A stretch of 64,000 nt of DNA, taken from positions 10,241,739 through 10,305,738 of the forward strand of contig NC_050735.1 in assembly GCF_014529535.1 (NCBI RefSeq), read 5' to 3'. The DNA comes from Bradysia coprophila. Its lineage: Eukaryota; Arthropoda; Insecta; Diptera; Sciaridae. Positions within the stretch are counted from its first letter, which is position 1. Each line of letters opens with the position of its first letter. Below, piece after piece: positions 24,640-35,700 of this stretch. The position numbers were made by a program, and so were the translations under genes. A model generated the notes under the pieces. The model was not told the origin of the DNA and searched no databases. It saw nothing but the letters and a program-made list of their open reading frames with translations.

Positions 24640-26184
24640 CGAAATGGATTTGAAAACTAATTAACAACTGACTGGGTGTGATGGTGTTAAGAGTGTTATA
24701 TTTGAAGCACCTTCGGATGCATCGTCTAAAGTGTGGAATGAATGATTATTCCACTTACAGACTTAACCTGACGATTTTCACTGTATTCAAAAAATGCAAT
24801 CGCCTGAACAGCTATTGCAAACTTACCAGCTTAAGTGGTCACTTTTGAAGTAAATAGATTTTTCAAGCGTAAGGCCAGCGATGTAGTTTCTTGTTTAGCG
24901 TTTCGGCCGTTTTGACACAGATCGTTGACATTAGCTAGATTTCAAATTTGACAGCCAGGTGGCGTACTCGAGTCAAAAGATCTAGAAAATTCATTCAGTA
25001 CGCGTTCACTATCTCCGCGACATTTCACATTGATTTTCAAGGTTTTGAAAGAACAGGTTAAGACACCCACGAAGGCTGGTGACACCGAAATCGATAAACG
25101 CACTCAGTGCAGTTATACACGTATCCAAACTTTCAGGTGAATATTAGCTCTGTCATGTTGCACACGTATTGAATTCGTTTGCGTCAAGTTGCATCTAGTG
25201 GTAAATTTGGAACTATTTAGCGGAGGTATGTTGCACATATATAAAATTCGTTTGCGTCAAGTTGTATTTAGTGGTGAATTGGAAGAATTTAGGGCCGTCA
25301 TGTTGCACGAGTCTAAGTTAGACAACAGGTTTGTTCCAAGTAACTGTAAACACGAACTTTGACAATCCGAACAACGACAATTTCATCCATAGCAACGTCG
25401 CTTACGTGATATTTCATACAAATCGAGCAACGTCGCCTACGCGATTTGCACTGAGATATTATTGAGGTTATGGTTATATGGATGAAATTTGACAATTCAT
25501 ATGGCCTTGGAACAAACCTACATACGAAAATGAATTCACCTGAAAGTTTGGATCCGCAATTTCTCTGATCCGCTGAGGATCTGCATTACCTTCAGTGTTT
25601 ATATACTTTGATGTTGCACAAGTCTAAGTTAGACAACATACGAAAATGAATTCACCTGAAAGTTTGGATCCATAATTTCTCTGATCCGTTGAGGGTCTGC
25701 ATTACCTTCAGTGTTTATATACTTTGTTCGTGATCACCTCAGAGTTGTCTTAACCTGGTTCTTTCAGCACAAACACTAGAAATATTCGGAGGCCTACGTA
25801 ATTGAAATAGGTCTTGCATTTCTTTCGTAAAGATAAAGACAGGAGTCATGATTTCTTGGTGTTACCATGACCGACCACAAATAAACACATGCAATCGTAT
25901 ACACGCAAACATGTATCAAACGGCCTTGAAGATATTTCGATAATTTTTTCTTAATGTCATTTCACTACTTTCCCCATCCAATATAGGTTTGTTCAAAGGT
26001 CATTTCGAAATGTCAAATTTCATCCACAGAAGGCAACTTAACCTCAACTGTCAGGTTGACGAAAATTTTAACGAAAAATTTACAAAGAAATTTGTTGACG
26101 TTTAGGTTATGTTCATCTCTGTGGAGGAAATCGTCGACGTTCGTGTTGTCAAAGTTCGTGTTTACAGTTATTTGGAACAAACCT
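24640..26184. other. Intergenic between the JmjC and coiled-coil genes
   Basis: Contains the TIR element at 25039-25770. Inverted segments GGTTTGTTCCAAGTAACTGT (25328) and their complement (near 26147-26185) lie ~820 bp apart. No gene seen. Confidence 0.4.
25039..25770. mobile_element. TIR element, family C, copy 1
   Basis: Left end AAGGTTTTGAAAGAACAGGT with TTAAGACA and CACGAAGG; right end is the diverged inverted form (GTTGTCTTAACCTGGTTCTTTCAG). It contains two copies of an ~88-bp direct repeat (AATGAATTCACCTGAAAGTT at 25529 and 25647) and two ATTCGTTTGCGTCAAGTTG copies. Related to 31272-31499. Confidence 0.55.
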
Positions 26185-26348
26185 ATTCACGCCGTAAGAG
26201 CGGTCAGAATTCAAAATCATTCTAACGCAAGTCTTTCTGCCGCAGCGTCATTTTCATACAATGAAACGTTGAAATGTATTTTTTGGTTCACTTTTTTATC
26301 GACTCGTTCACTTGAAATTCAAATTTTAGGCACACTTACAGCGTGAAT
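26185..26348. mobile_element. MITE, family D, copy 1
   Basis: Ends ATTCACGCCGTAAG and CTTACAGCGTGAAT. The interior shares GGTC-AATTCAAAAT, a GCAGCGTCATTT block, GTTCACTT and TTTTAGGCACACTTAC with 30979-31171. Confidence 0.65.
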
Positions 26349-26667
26349 TGGTATTAAAATACTACTCTAATTGTCATCGGACAAACGGGACAATAGCATT
26401 TAATCGTGAAAACATTTTCGGGAATTTTGATGAGCTGACGCAAATTTACTCACAAATCACGAAAATCGCAAAAATTCCACGGTTACTGGCTCTGTTTGCA
26501 ACCACTGACATAAGGAAACTTACAATACACAAACTTTTGCACTAAAACTTTCTCATTATCAATCTTACCGAGATTCATCGCGATTCTTCAATAAATAACA
26601 ATAAAAAGACTGAATTAGATTCGACATCGCATTAAAATGTTTATTCAATAAATTGGTTTAGTATTAA

Positions 26668-27165
26668 TCACTGCTTGTTCTGTCGTTTTATTTTGCTGAT
26701 CAGGGCCTTGTTCAGTTGTTGAAGTTCGGTAATCTCAGTCACTTTCGCATCGCATATTTCTTTGTAAAAACGGACCAGCTCGTCTTTTTCTCGTATTTTC
26801 ATTTTCCACTTTTCATCTCCACTCAAGGTGCTTTTATCGTGTACACCGCCGTCTTCGACGAGTTTCTCTGCTTTGTGTCCATTTTGTAGGCGGCTGAGTT
26901 TTGCCATTTCTGCTTTCAGTTTCACGATCTGCAGCGTCTTCTTTTCGACGGTATCCATCAAATAGGCAACATCTTTCGATGTCTGTTCAACGTTTTTGTC
27001 GATTTTACTTTTCAGCTGTGCATTTTCGGATGCCAATTTTTTGTTATCGACAGTCAATTTACTGACCAGATTGGTCAAATTTTCACAATTATTTTTCCAG
27101 CAGCTAACCCTTTCGAAGAGTTCTGTATTCTCGTCCAATAGCGATTTTATTTTTTCGTTGTTCAT
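26668..27165 (-). CDS. Small coiled-coil protein, unknown family
   Basis: 165 residues in a single exon, ATG at 27165-27163. Nearly the whole length is predicted heptad-type coiled coil: LLDENTELFERV, LVSKLTVDNKKLASENAQLK, KKTLQIVKLKAEMAKL and ITELQQLNKALISKIK, with a short hydrophilic break around residues 100-118. There is no signal peptide or membrane segment. A minus-strand AATAAA lies 23 bases after the stop (26645-26640), supporting a real short transcript. Composition fits a cytoskeletal, centrosomal or kinetochore adaptor, but nothing specific identifies it and I assign no function. Confidence 0.6.
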   Translation of the reverse strand: MNNEKIKSLLDENTELFERVSCWKNNCENLTNLVSKLTVDNKKLASENAQLKSKIDKNVEQTSKDVAYLMDTVEKKTLQIVKLKAEMAKLSRLQNGHKAEKLVEDGGVHDKSTLSGDEKWKMKIREKDELVRFYKEICDAKVTEITELQQLNKALISKIKRQNKQ

Positions 27166-27593
27166 TTTGATTTATAGGCTGGTTAGGGAATATAATCCTG
27201 GATCAATCGTTGCGGTCGTTGCGTTGTAGGTTATGTTGGACGTACTTCATTTATTTTGACAGACAAATTACAATACATGTTTACTTATGTTTTTAGGGTG
27301 CGTACAGCAATTGACTTTCGTTCAGGACGCGTACAGCAATTGATTTTCGTTCGTTCGTACAGAAATTATTCGATAAAGTTCACTGGTGAATCGTTAACGG
27401 AATAATGACAAGTTTCATTGAACCGTTCGGCAATCAACTTTCGTTCTGCGACTTTCTGCATTTAATAGTATTTTGCATAACAAGGGGCGAAAGTAAAAAA
27501 AATCAAACGTGTGAAGTTTGCAGCCCGCGCCGCAGGCAAGGGCGGCCATCACACGATTTGATTTTTTTTACTTTTGCCCCGAGTGATGCATAC

Positions 27594-28067
27594 TATTTTT
27601 TATGCCAAATACTGCGGAAGATTTGTATTTTCGGTCCGAAACAAAACATAATTTTAATTAAACTGTTGAGTGATGAACAAAATTTGCTGTAGAAACACCA
27701 AAATGCCGAAAAGCGCGGGGGTCCAGGGGGCGGCAGCCCCCTGGTATAAAAATAAAAACAATTTAACAAATGAAATTACTGTAAACATACATTCATTTGC
27801 TCACAAAACATTTGGCTATCGTCAACACAACACTACACTCAATGCGTACTTTCAATCAAGTGAACATGTGCTTTCGTGACATATGAGGACCGAAAGTAAA
27901 ATGATGACAGTGACATTTACTTTCGGCCCGCAAATACGCAAGCCCACGGGGCGAAAGTAAAATGATGACAGTGACATTTACTTTCGGCCCAAGGCCTGAA
28001 TTTTTTACTTTCGGTCACCATTTGAGGACCGAAAATACAAACTTTCGCAGTATTTGGCATAAAAAAT
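27594..28067. mobile_element. Inverted-repeat element with ~45-bp ends
   Basis: Left end contains ATGCCAAATACTGCG and TTTGTATTTTCGGTCC; right end carries their complement in the same order. The interior holds two direct copies of GGCGAAAGTAAAATGATGAC-type sequence, separated by ~70 bp. 27480-27590 forms a further hairpin-like GGGGCGAAAGTAAAAAAAATC inverted pair. Confidence 0.55.
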
Positions 28068-28069
28068 AT

Positions 28070-29450
28070 TATTGACAGCTCTCACAACTCTACTCATATC
28101 GCCGACATGTGTAAAGTTGTGAGACTTGAATGCTTGACAACCGACTAGGCGAATGAAAATTACGCTACGGCGTGAATTGTAAATTTGCGAATTATAACAG
28201 CGACAATCATTTTAAAACCCGCTATTGTATGGAATTTAAAATTTTCAAAGTTTTTGAAGTTACAAGTGGTTAAAACGTCAAATGTCAGTGATTTCTTTAA
28301 AGATTATCTTGAAGTTACAGTACTTTCAAACGTAGCCTCATATTATTTTCGTTGTGTTTCATTTAACCTGAACTTTTATGTCAAAAATAAGCTGCCATTT
28401 GAGTATTAAATTTAAAATCCTGTATAAAAAAAAGAACAAAGAACAGGCAGCGGTTCAAAATTTTTCGTTTAAATGCCTTTTTTTAACGTGGATGGCAGTT
28501 CTTAACATGGATGGCATTTCAAACTGCCTTGAAGATGGATCTATTGGTTTTCCCAAAAGGTATACTTTTGGAGGTAAGGCGGACAGAGAAATGATAACTG
28601 CGGCTCATGCGCCGATGCTTCCAGGTAGGAATCTTATAACGAATGACAGCGGGGTATAATGTGGGATAGATCATCCCAGTCTGTATTTATTTTTGATAGA
28701 ACTCTTTTCCATGCAGCACAGCTGTCATTCATATGCAATAATCCTCGAAGAAACGATATCATTTATCTGCACGTCTTCATCCACTGGTGACACACTTCAT
28801 TTGATGCAGAGCGCTATCTGTTATCATTCCTCTGATTTGATGATACAATGACGGATTTGCCAAGGTAATAGTGTGGAGGTGATGCCATATGTAACAGAAT
28901 CAGACGTGTTGTGGCACGAAAGTTAGATACAAACAAGTGTGTGACACTATTCATGCTAGTTACATATATTTTTTGTCGAAGTGGGTGGATACAAACGCCA
29001 TCTCCTTCTTTCGTTAAAAACAAAAGTGGAATGAAAACTCAAGCCATCTGTTGTGAGATAGCAAAAATATTTTGTGTAAATCATAGTCAACCATTTTATT
29101 AAAAGATGTCAGTGTAATCGAACTTATGTACTACACCACGCGTCTGAATGCCATTACCTCCACACTCTATTTACCTTGGAATTTGCATACAAAAAAATTC
29201 ACCTATCGCAATGATTGTAACTGCCGTTATGATGTGGTATACGTGGTATACCCAAGAATACAGCCTCGGGTTTTCCTACTAATATGGAATAATAAAACAA
29301 TATGTGCTCTAGCTTGGTCACTTGTCCTGTGTTGATCTCTAATGAACCAAAGGGATGTGCTTTACACACAATGCCGAATATCTACATTGTGGAAACGAAT
29401 TTACGTTGATTAATAGATCAGCACTATCACATGTTTGTTCAACTTACAAA
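28070..29450. other. Intergenic, nothing firm
   Basis: A family-D-like end (GGCGTGAATT) sits at 28170. Open frames here match no family I recognise. Confidence 0.35.
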
Positions 29451-29454
29451 CTGT

Positions 29455-29585
29455 AGCTGAATTCTCGTCCGTCAAAGGATATGAAACACACTTGATGACT
29501 GGGATGAATTTTGCCGACGCACATAGCACCCATGTGTTTGACTCTACCAATATATAATCTTTCACCGTCAACGGTAACACCACCT
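29455..29585 (-). pseudogene. DM9-repeat fragment
   Basis: Minus-strand translation gives GGVTVDGERLYIGRVKHMGA, then ...VGKIHPSHQVCFISFDGREF and a stop. This matches the middle of the DM9 unit in the neighbouring gene (GG.D..G..LYVGRV.H.G...GK..P....CF). It has no start, is stopped upstream in frame, ends early, and lacks the intron that the neighbour has at the PG|K position. Confidence 0.5.
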
Positions 29586-29624
29586 TACATAGAGATCGAT
29601 TCTTTAATACAAGATCGGAATTAT

Positions 29625-29999
29625 TTATTGCTCATTTATTAAACCTTGAATAGCCCCAGTCGGAATTTCTCCGTAGCTTGCGTCCGTCCAAACAATATCT
29701 TCATCGGTCATAAGAACTTGGTACTCAGACTTGCCGTGCTCCTTACCTGCGTAAGGAACGAAGCAAATTCCTTGTGATGGAACTACTTTGCCTAAGGTGT
29801 TTTTTAGATGTACACATGTATACACATGATTCTCGTCATAAATCGTTTAAAATCTAACCTGGAATAATATCGCCCTGATGCTCTACTCTACCAACGTATA
29901 AATTCTCGCCAGATAAATCTTGACCCCCTCCGATTGCTTTGTTTGGAATGTTTCCATCAACTACACGAACCCATTGAGCAATAGGCTTATACCCACAAT
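29625..29999 (-). CDS. DM9 domain (DUF3421) protein, 3' exons
   Basis: Two exons, 29859-29999 and 29625-29791, join in frame across a 67-base intron (CCAG|GTTAG ... CCTTAG|GC). They encode about 101 residues: CGYKPIAQWVRVVDGNIPNK, then GGGQDLSGENLYVGRVEHQG, then the second half with VPYAGKEHGKSEYQVL and an ending in GLINEQ. This is the paired DM9 repeat of insect DUF3421 proteins, lectin-like and often gut- or immunity-linked; mannose binding is known in an oyster DM9 protein. The acceptor at 30000 shows that a 5' exon, probably with the start and any signal peptide, lies at higher coordinates. I could not locate it. Confidence 0.75.
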
Positions 30000-30978
30000 C
30001 TGAAACAACAACTTTATTGGCTTACCGACTTAGTCAATCGTGTCTCAAGAATGATCAAGTTGAGAAGGCAAGCAAACAAAGAAATTCCACTTTATAATAA
30101 TACCGACTTGATTCCCAATTGTATGACATTGTATGAGTTGAAAAGTTTATTTGACTCTTGCTAAAACCAACTGTATTTCCACCCTACCGTATACGAAATG
30201 ATTAGAAATAAATTGTTTACTGATGAAAATTTCCATTTTTATCTTTGACAAAAACAAAGAAATCATAGAAATTAACAATGCGCATTTTTGCACCAACAGT
30301 GTAAGTCTATGAGATATAAATGATAAGATAAGATGAACAACAGTTTATTTAGGAACGCAATTTTTAAATATCACATGAAAGTCAAGGTTCTTGCAAGTGC
30401 ACTCTGTTTTAAACTGAGCCATCATCAATGCATCAAACCAACGTACTGAAAAGTGCTTCTAATGACAGCTGTCAAATAGAGTTTATTGTGTAAGGAATTG
30501 TCCAGTACTCTATTCACGCTTTTGAAGTGCGCACTTCCGTTGACAGTTTGGCACGTTCCGACTCTTCTCTATTGTTTTAAAGTAGTGTGAAATGAATGTA
30601 GAGTAAAACAATGTAAGAGCGAGGAGCCTTTGAAGGCAGAATACTATACTCTCTCAAGGCTCTCACACCGACTACTTTTTGTTGCGTAGAAACCATACTT
30701 TATGATCAGAGCGATAAAACCGAAGACCAGTTAAATGTAACTTGCCTTGGGATACTTGTTATTGATTTTTTACAAATATATTTTGAGGGCAAGTTAAAAT
30801 TTCTGGTCTGAATTATATTTCCTTTTCTCTCATCATAACACTCTATTTGGGCCCAAAGTTTCATATGAGTAGACAATCCATTAAACTGTGCTGTTAAGGA
30901 TTTTTTTAATTTATGGTGGGTTTTGATTTTTGTTTTTAACACGTTGCCACACTTTATTGACAATTTCAAGATATTTTA

Positions 30979-31171
30979 ATTCACGCCGTAAGTGCGGTCG
31001 AAATTCAAAATGGAAAGTGCAGAGGTCTTTCTAACGTAGCGTCAGTTCTAACGTAGTTATTTCAACGCTTCCTTGTATGAAAAAAGGAAGCGTTGAAATA
31101 ACTATTTAGGTTCACTTTTCATCGAATCGTTCACTTAAAATTCAAGTTTTAGGCACACTTACGGCGTGAAT
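30979..31171. mobile_element. MITE, family D, copy 2
   Basis: Ends ATTCACGCCGTAAGTG and CACTTACGGCGTGAAT, nearly perfect inverted repeats. The centre contains a hairpin (AGTTATTTCAACGCTTCC and complement). Confidence 0.7.
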
Positions 31172-31271
31172 TGGGAGGTTATGCTGATCGCTTCGTGAAA
31201 AAGGACTTCACCTAGCACAAATTAAAGACCTTGGACATATGTTTGACATTACAATGTGGGCAACTTACACC

Positions 31272-31499
31272 AAGGTTCTGAAAGAACAGGTTAAGACAAC
31301 TCTTAGTTGATCACGAAGGCGGTGACACACAATTGCGTCAACGGCTGCGAAGTTTATATGTAAAATGGAACTTAACAAAAACAAAATTCTGAATTTTCGC
31401 CAAAAATATTTTGTTCAAGTTGATTCCTCACACTATCTGTTTGTAAAATTTGGTGTCACCCGCCTTCGTGGTTGTCTTAATCTGTTCTTTCAGAACTTT
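31272..31499. mobile_element. TIR element, family C, copy 2
   Basis: Ends AAGGTTCTGAAAGAACAGGT and, inverted, AAAGTTCTGAAAGAACAGAT. Both continue into TTAAGACAAC and ACGAAGGCGGTGACAC. The left end has an extra 12 bp in between. Confidence 0.65.
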
Positions 31500-32126
31500 G
31501 ACTTAAACAAACTTAATTTCAAAACCCCGTGTTTCCATCTTCATAAAAAACACATACCGAACGACCCAATCTTAATCTATGTTCATACAAAATTTTATTA
31601 TAACTCACGCCGTAAGTTCGGTCAAAATTCAAAATGAAATTTTTTCTGACGCAGCGTCATTTCCATACTGATATTGCAAGGCGGACAAGCGAAATAATGG
31701 AGGTTTTCAACCTCCAGTGCCGAAATGGCTCAAAAAAGCCCTTCGGGCGTTGTTTGAAGAAATTTTTCATAAGACACTTCGTTGCCATTTCTTCATACAA
31801 AAATTAAAAGGCCCTTCGGTAATCGCTTCAACGCCCATAGGGCCAGTCCGGCACTGTCAACCTCCTCATATACTACACCTTGATAGGGGACAGTTTTCTT
31901 CCATCTCGAGCATAATGGCGCTGTCATTTTCAAACATGTACATTGTACATGAAGTCTGGGTCCTAATAAACTCTCTGACGGAAGAAGTTTTGAAGGGGAA
32001 ATTTGATTGGAACAAAGAACTAGCGGGAACTGTCAAACGTTACACGAAAGAATTTCTTCTTTATTTGATACTTCCGGCAAGTTCGAACAAAATAAGATTT
32101 CACCGTCAACAGTCCATGTGTTTTTT

Positions 32127-32395
32127 GCAAGGCTGTATACTTCAAGGCTGTATACTTTGGGGAGGTCACGCAGACCGCCATTTTATTAGATACGCGGGAA
32201 CACACCACTTCTGATGATTTTACATGTAAAAAAATTCACCACATCATCAAGACGACGAGAATCATCAGAGTAGGTGAATTTTTGTATGAAATCGGCCAAT
32301 AACCCGCGTATCTGTATCTGCGTGACCTTCCCAAAGTATACAGCCTTGGTATACTTTGGGGAGGTCACGCCAAAGTATACAGCCTTGGTTTTTTG
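32127..32395. repeat. Inverted CAAGGCTGTATACTTTGG repeats
   Basis: The word CTGTATACTTTGGGGAGGTC appears forward at 32149, inverted near 32325, and twice more by 32395. The ACGCGGG / CCCGCGT pair is placed symmetrically. Probably a small foldback element. Confidence 0.5.
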
Positions 32396-32700
32396 GGTGT
32401 CGATTAGCATCAGAGTCATCCTATCACCTCTTGAGTATAACTCGTATAGGTTTCTTCCAAGGCCGATTTCGGCTTGTCAAAATTCGTTTTTACCGTACGA
32501 TGGAAGAAACCTATAACTAATATAATGTTCCATATCCATGTAAAAGTTAAAGAATTGACATGTAGATGTCGCCACTAACATTGGTTGAATTCGTTGAATT
32601 TGAAAAAAGGTGAACGTCGTAAACACTATGTCATAATCAAGGTTTGACAGTAATTTTTGACAGTTCGCTTATAAGAATTTTCTTTGGTTAAGACGGCAAA

Positions 32701-35700
32701 ATGTTCATCACTAATATTCTACTCAAAAAAGCGAAAAGCAAGTAAGTTTTCAAGTAAAATTAGAATCAGTGGCTCTTAGGGTGTAAGATTTTCCATAAAT
32801 TTTTTGTGACATCAAGCTGTTCGACAAGATCGGTCCGTGTGTTATTCTTCCGGCTGTCAATGTCATAACAATAAATGGTGAAAATGAATTCTGCTCGTGA
32901 TATTACATCCAAATTATCCCATTTGTTACCCGATTACGATCAAGTGTCGGCTCTTTACGCGAATAATCAGCAATCATCTCAATTGTCCGTTCTATCGAAA
33001 TGTTACGATACGATAAATCAACTGTCTTGCCATTCTTCGAATGCGGTGGAGTCCAGTGAAGCACTACCCATTGATCGGGCATTATTTCTCGTTTCATCAT
33101 TGAAAGACAAACTGTACGAGATCATAAACACTGGACGGTGGAGTGATGTAGACGAAAACATCTGTAAAGCCTTTACGGTTGCAACGTTTCTGGAAGCGTT
33201 TTTTCGGGTTAATCTGGAGACAGTTCATTGGTCGATTGAAAAAGTTATGTACGATTTGGACCTTGGTTTGATGTTAGGATGCCCATTGAGTGGTTCGGAC
33301 AACAAGTTATTAACTGAATCTATCCGAATCATCGAAGAAAACTGTTCATCGAGTTGTGGCAGCTCTAGTGCAACAAAAAAACGAAAGCTAGACGATCCTG
33401 ATGTACCTGTCGCTGTCAGACGAACTATAGCAGAACATGTCTCAATTGCTATGCTACAGCGACCATCGATTGAATATTTTCACATCAATCACTTCAAGCC
33501 ACTAACACCCGCACTGATTCAGGATTGTATGGACCATTGGCCAGCAATAAACAATTGGAAACAGTCTGCCTATCTATCGTCCGTAGCCGGCGAACGAACT
33601 GTTCCCGTCGAGATAGGATCTCATTATACCAACGAAAACTGGTCCCAAGATTTGGTTAAATTTAAGGACTTCCTCAGCCGACAAATAACAACCGCCGAAC
33701 CATGCGATCGTGTCGAATATCTCGCCCAGCATAATTTGTTCGAACAAATACCGGCCTTACGCAAGGACATCCTAATACCGGAATACTGCTGTGTTGGCAC
33801 TTCAAACGAATCGGTTGACATCAAAGCATGGCTCGGTCCGAAAGGAACCGTTTCACCGATGCATTACGATCCGAAGCATAATCTGTTGTGCCAGGTGTTC
33901 GGCCATAAGAAAATAATTTTGGCTGCACCGGATGACACCCCGAATCTGTATCCGCACGAGACGGAAATGCTGAAAAACACCAGCCAAATCGATGCCGAAC
34001 ATATTGACACGGAGAAATTTCCAAAGTGTTCGGCTGTTAAGTTTTACCATTTGCATTTGTACGAGGGTGAAATGCTGTACATTCCGCCGCTTTGGTGGCA
34101 TTATGTGAGATCGTTGGAGAAAAGCTTTTCGGTCAGTTTTTGGTGGGACTGAGCTTGGGTGAAAATAAATGTTTCTTTTATAAAATCGGTGGTTCGTTCT
34201 CATCCTATTCTGCTTTTCAACTTGAAGAATTTTCCTACAACGAGGGACTCGTTTGAAAACCAGCCGTCCAAAATCGGGCGCATTCTCCATTGGAAAATAC
34301 CTCGCTTGTGCGAGAGGGGATTACCCCGAAAGTTTTTCTAATTGCCTTTCTAAGACACTCCACACGACCCTTTACGTTTCATACACCTTAAAAAAAGCTC
34401 TTATTTTCGGCTCTCGATCACCTCCAACTAGCCACACAAGCGTCGAGCAATTTTTTGTCATCATCGTGCTATGGCCTACGATTCAAGCTCGAAACAGGTC
34501 CGGAAAATTTATATCCGCTGGAATCAGTCAGATCAGACAATTTCTAAACCTATCCTGATCGGAATTATCGTTCGTTGATCTGATTCATCAGCGTCACGGG
34601 CGCTAAGCTAATGCGCGCCCATGATAAACCTGAATCCATTATTTTTTGTCAGGTCATGTCATTTCCGGTTGAAAACAGTTCAACGCAGATCAGATCAGGT
34701 CTCATAGCGGGTCAAGTCAGGTTGGCAGGTACTTCAAATTTCAGATTGACGGTTGGAGGAACTTTAAATTGAATTCGTCTTTATTTCATTCATTCAAAGT
34801 TAAACACAACTTGTTAACAGCTGTTGCTCTGATATTGAACATTCACAAATTTCGTTACGTTTGAGACGTAGCCGAATCCATGAAAAATGGAGTGGAGCAA
34901 CCAAATTCAAACAATCTCTACTCGATGATCCGAAATAGCGAAGTAAATAGAACCACCAAATAAAGCGCTTTGACCTTGCGTCACATTCATATCCAAACGA
35001 TATCTACCGGCTGGCATTATTTGCGGAAATGCGAATTGTTGTACGGAAATATTATCGGCTTTACCGAGTAAAAGTCCTGAATAGGGACACGAATGGTTAA
35101 AATTTGAGTATTTATAAAGTGGCGCTCGTAAAAAATCCAAGAAGAAAGATTTACGTCTGCCATCCAACCAGCCACATAGATCTTCGCTTATTTCAGTTGC
35201 GATTTTCATGTACGTGTTGTATTTGTAGTAACCGGCTGCATGGAGCCAAAGCCCTGTAACTGGTTTGGTTAGATTTACTGACATCAATCCTTTTAAATGG
35301 TTTCGATCAATGCGTTTGATGGGACACTTAATATCTGAAGCTTTACTACTATCAAACGTACTACAATTGTAGCGTTCGAAGATCATAAAGTTTCTCTTGG
35401 GATAGAAAGAAGAATTTTAGGAGTTTTACGCTTAACGAACCTTTTTAGTATATTGTGCACTCACTGAAACAGGAAAAATATCCTCGATGGATGGTTCGAA
35501 ATTCGAACACATAATTGCAGCCAATAGAAGCAACGAGGAACTACAGATTGCAATTTTCATTATAAAAAGTGGAAATTTTTAAAGCTACGTGTCGATCAAA
35601 TATAAATGAAGGAATACACAAAATCTAAAAAAAATGTTTTTTAATGTGATGACGACAAAACTTGTTGATTTTTATCATTTAAAATTTCACCAGTCATTCG

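Larger units (their letters stand above)
30002..32700. other. Repeat-rich intergenic DNA
   Basis: Holds the 30700-30850 repeat related to 39545-39745, family D copy 2 (30979-31171), family C copy 2 (31272-31499), a family D end at 31606, and an inverted set around 32127-32395. No gene recognised before the mRpL33 start. Confidence 0.5.

Noticed and set aside
23001..24667. Overlapping frames on the plus strand and in other minus frames
   Set aside because: Shadows of the 567-residue JmjC frame.
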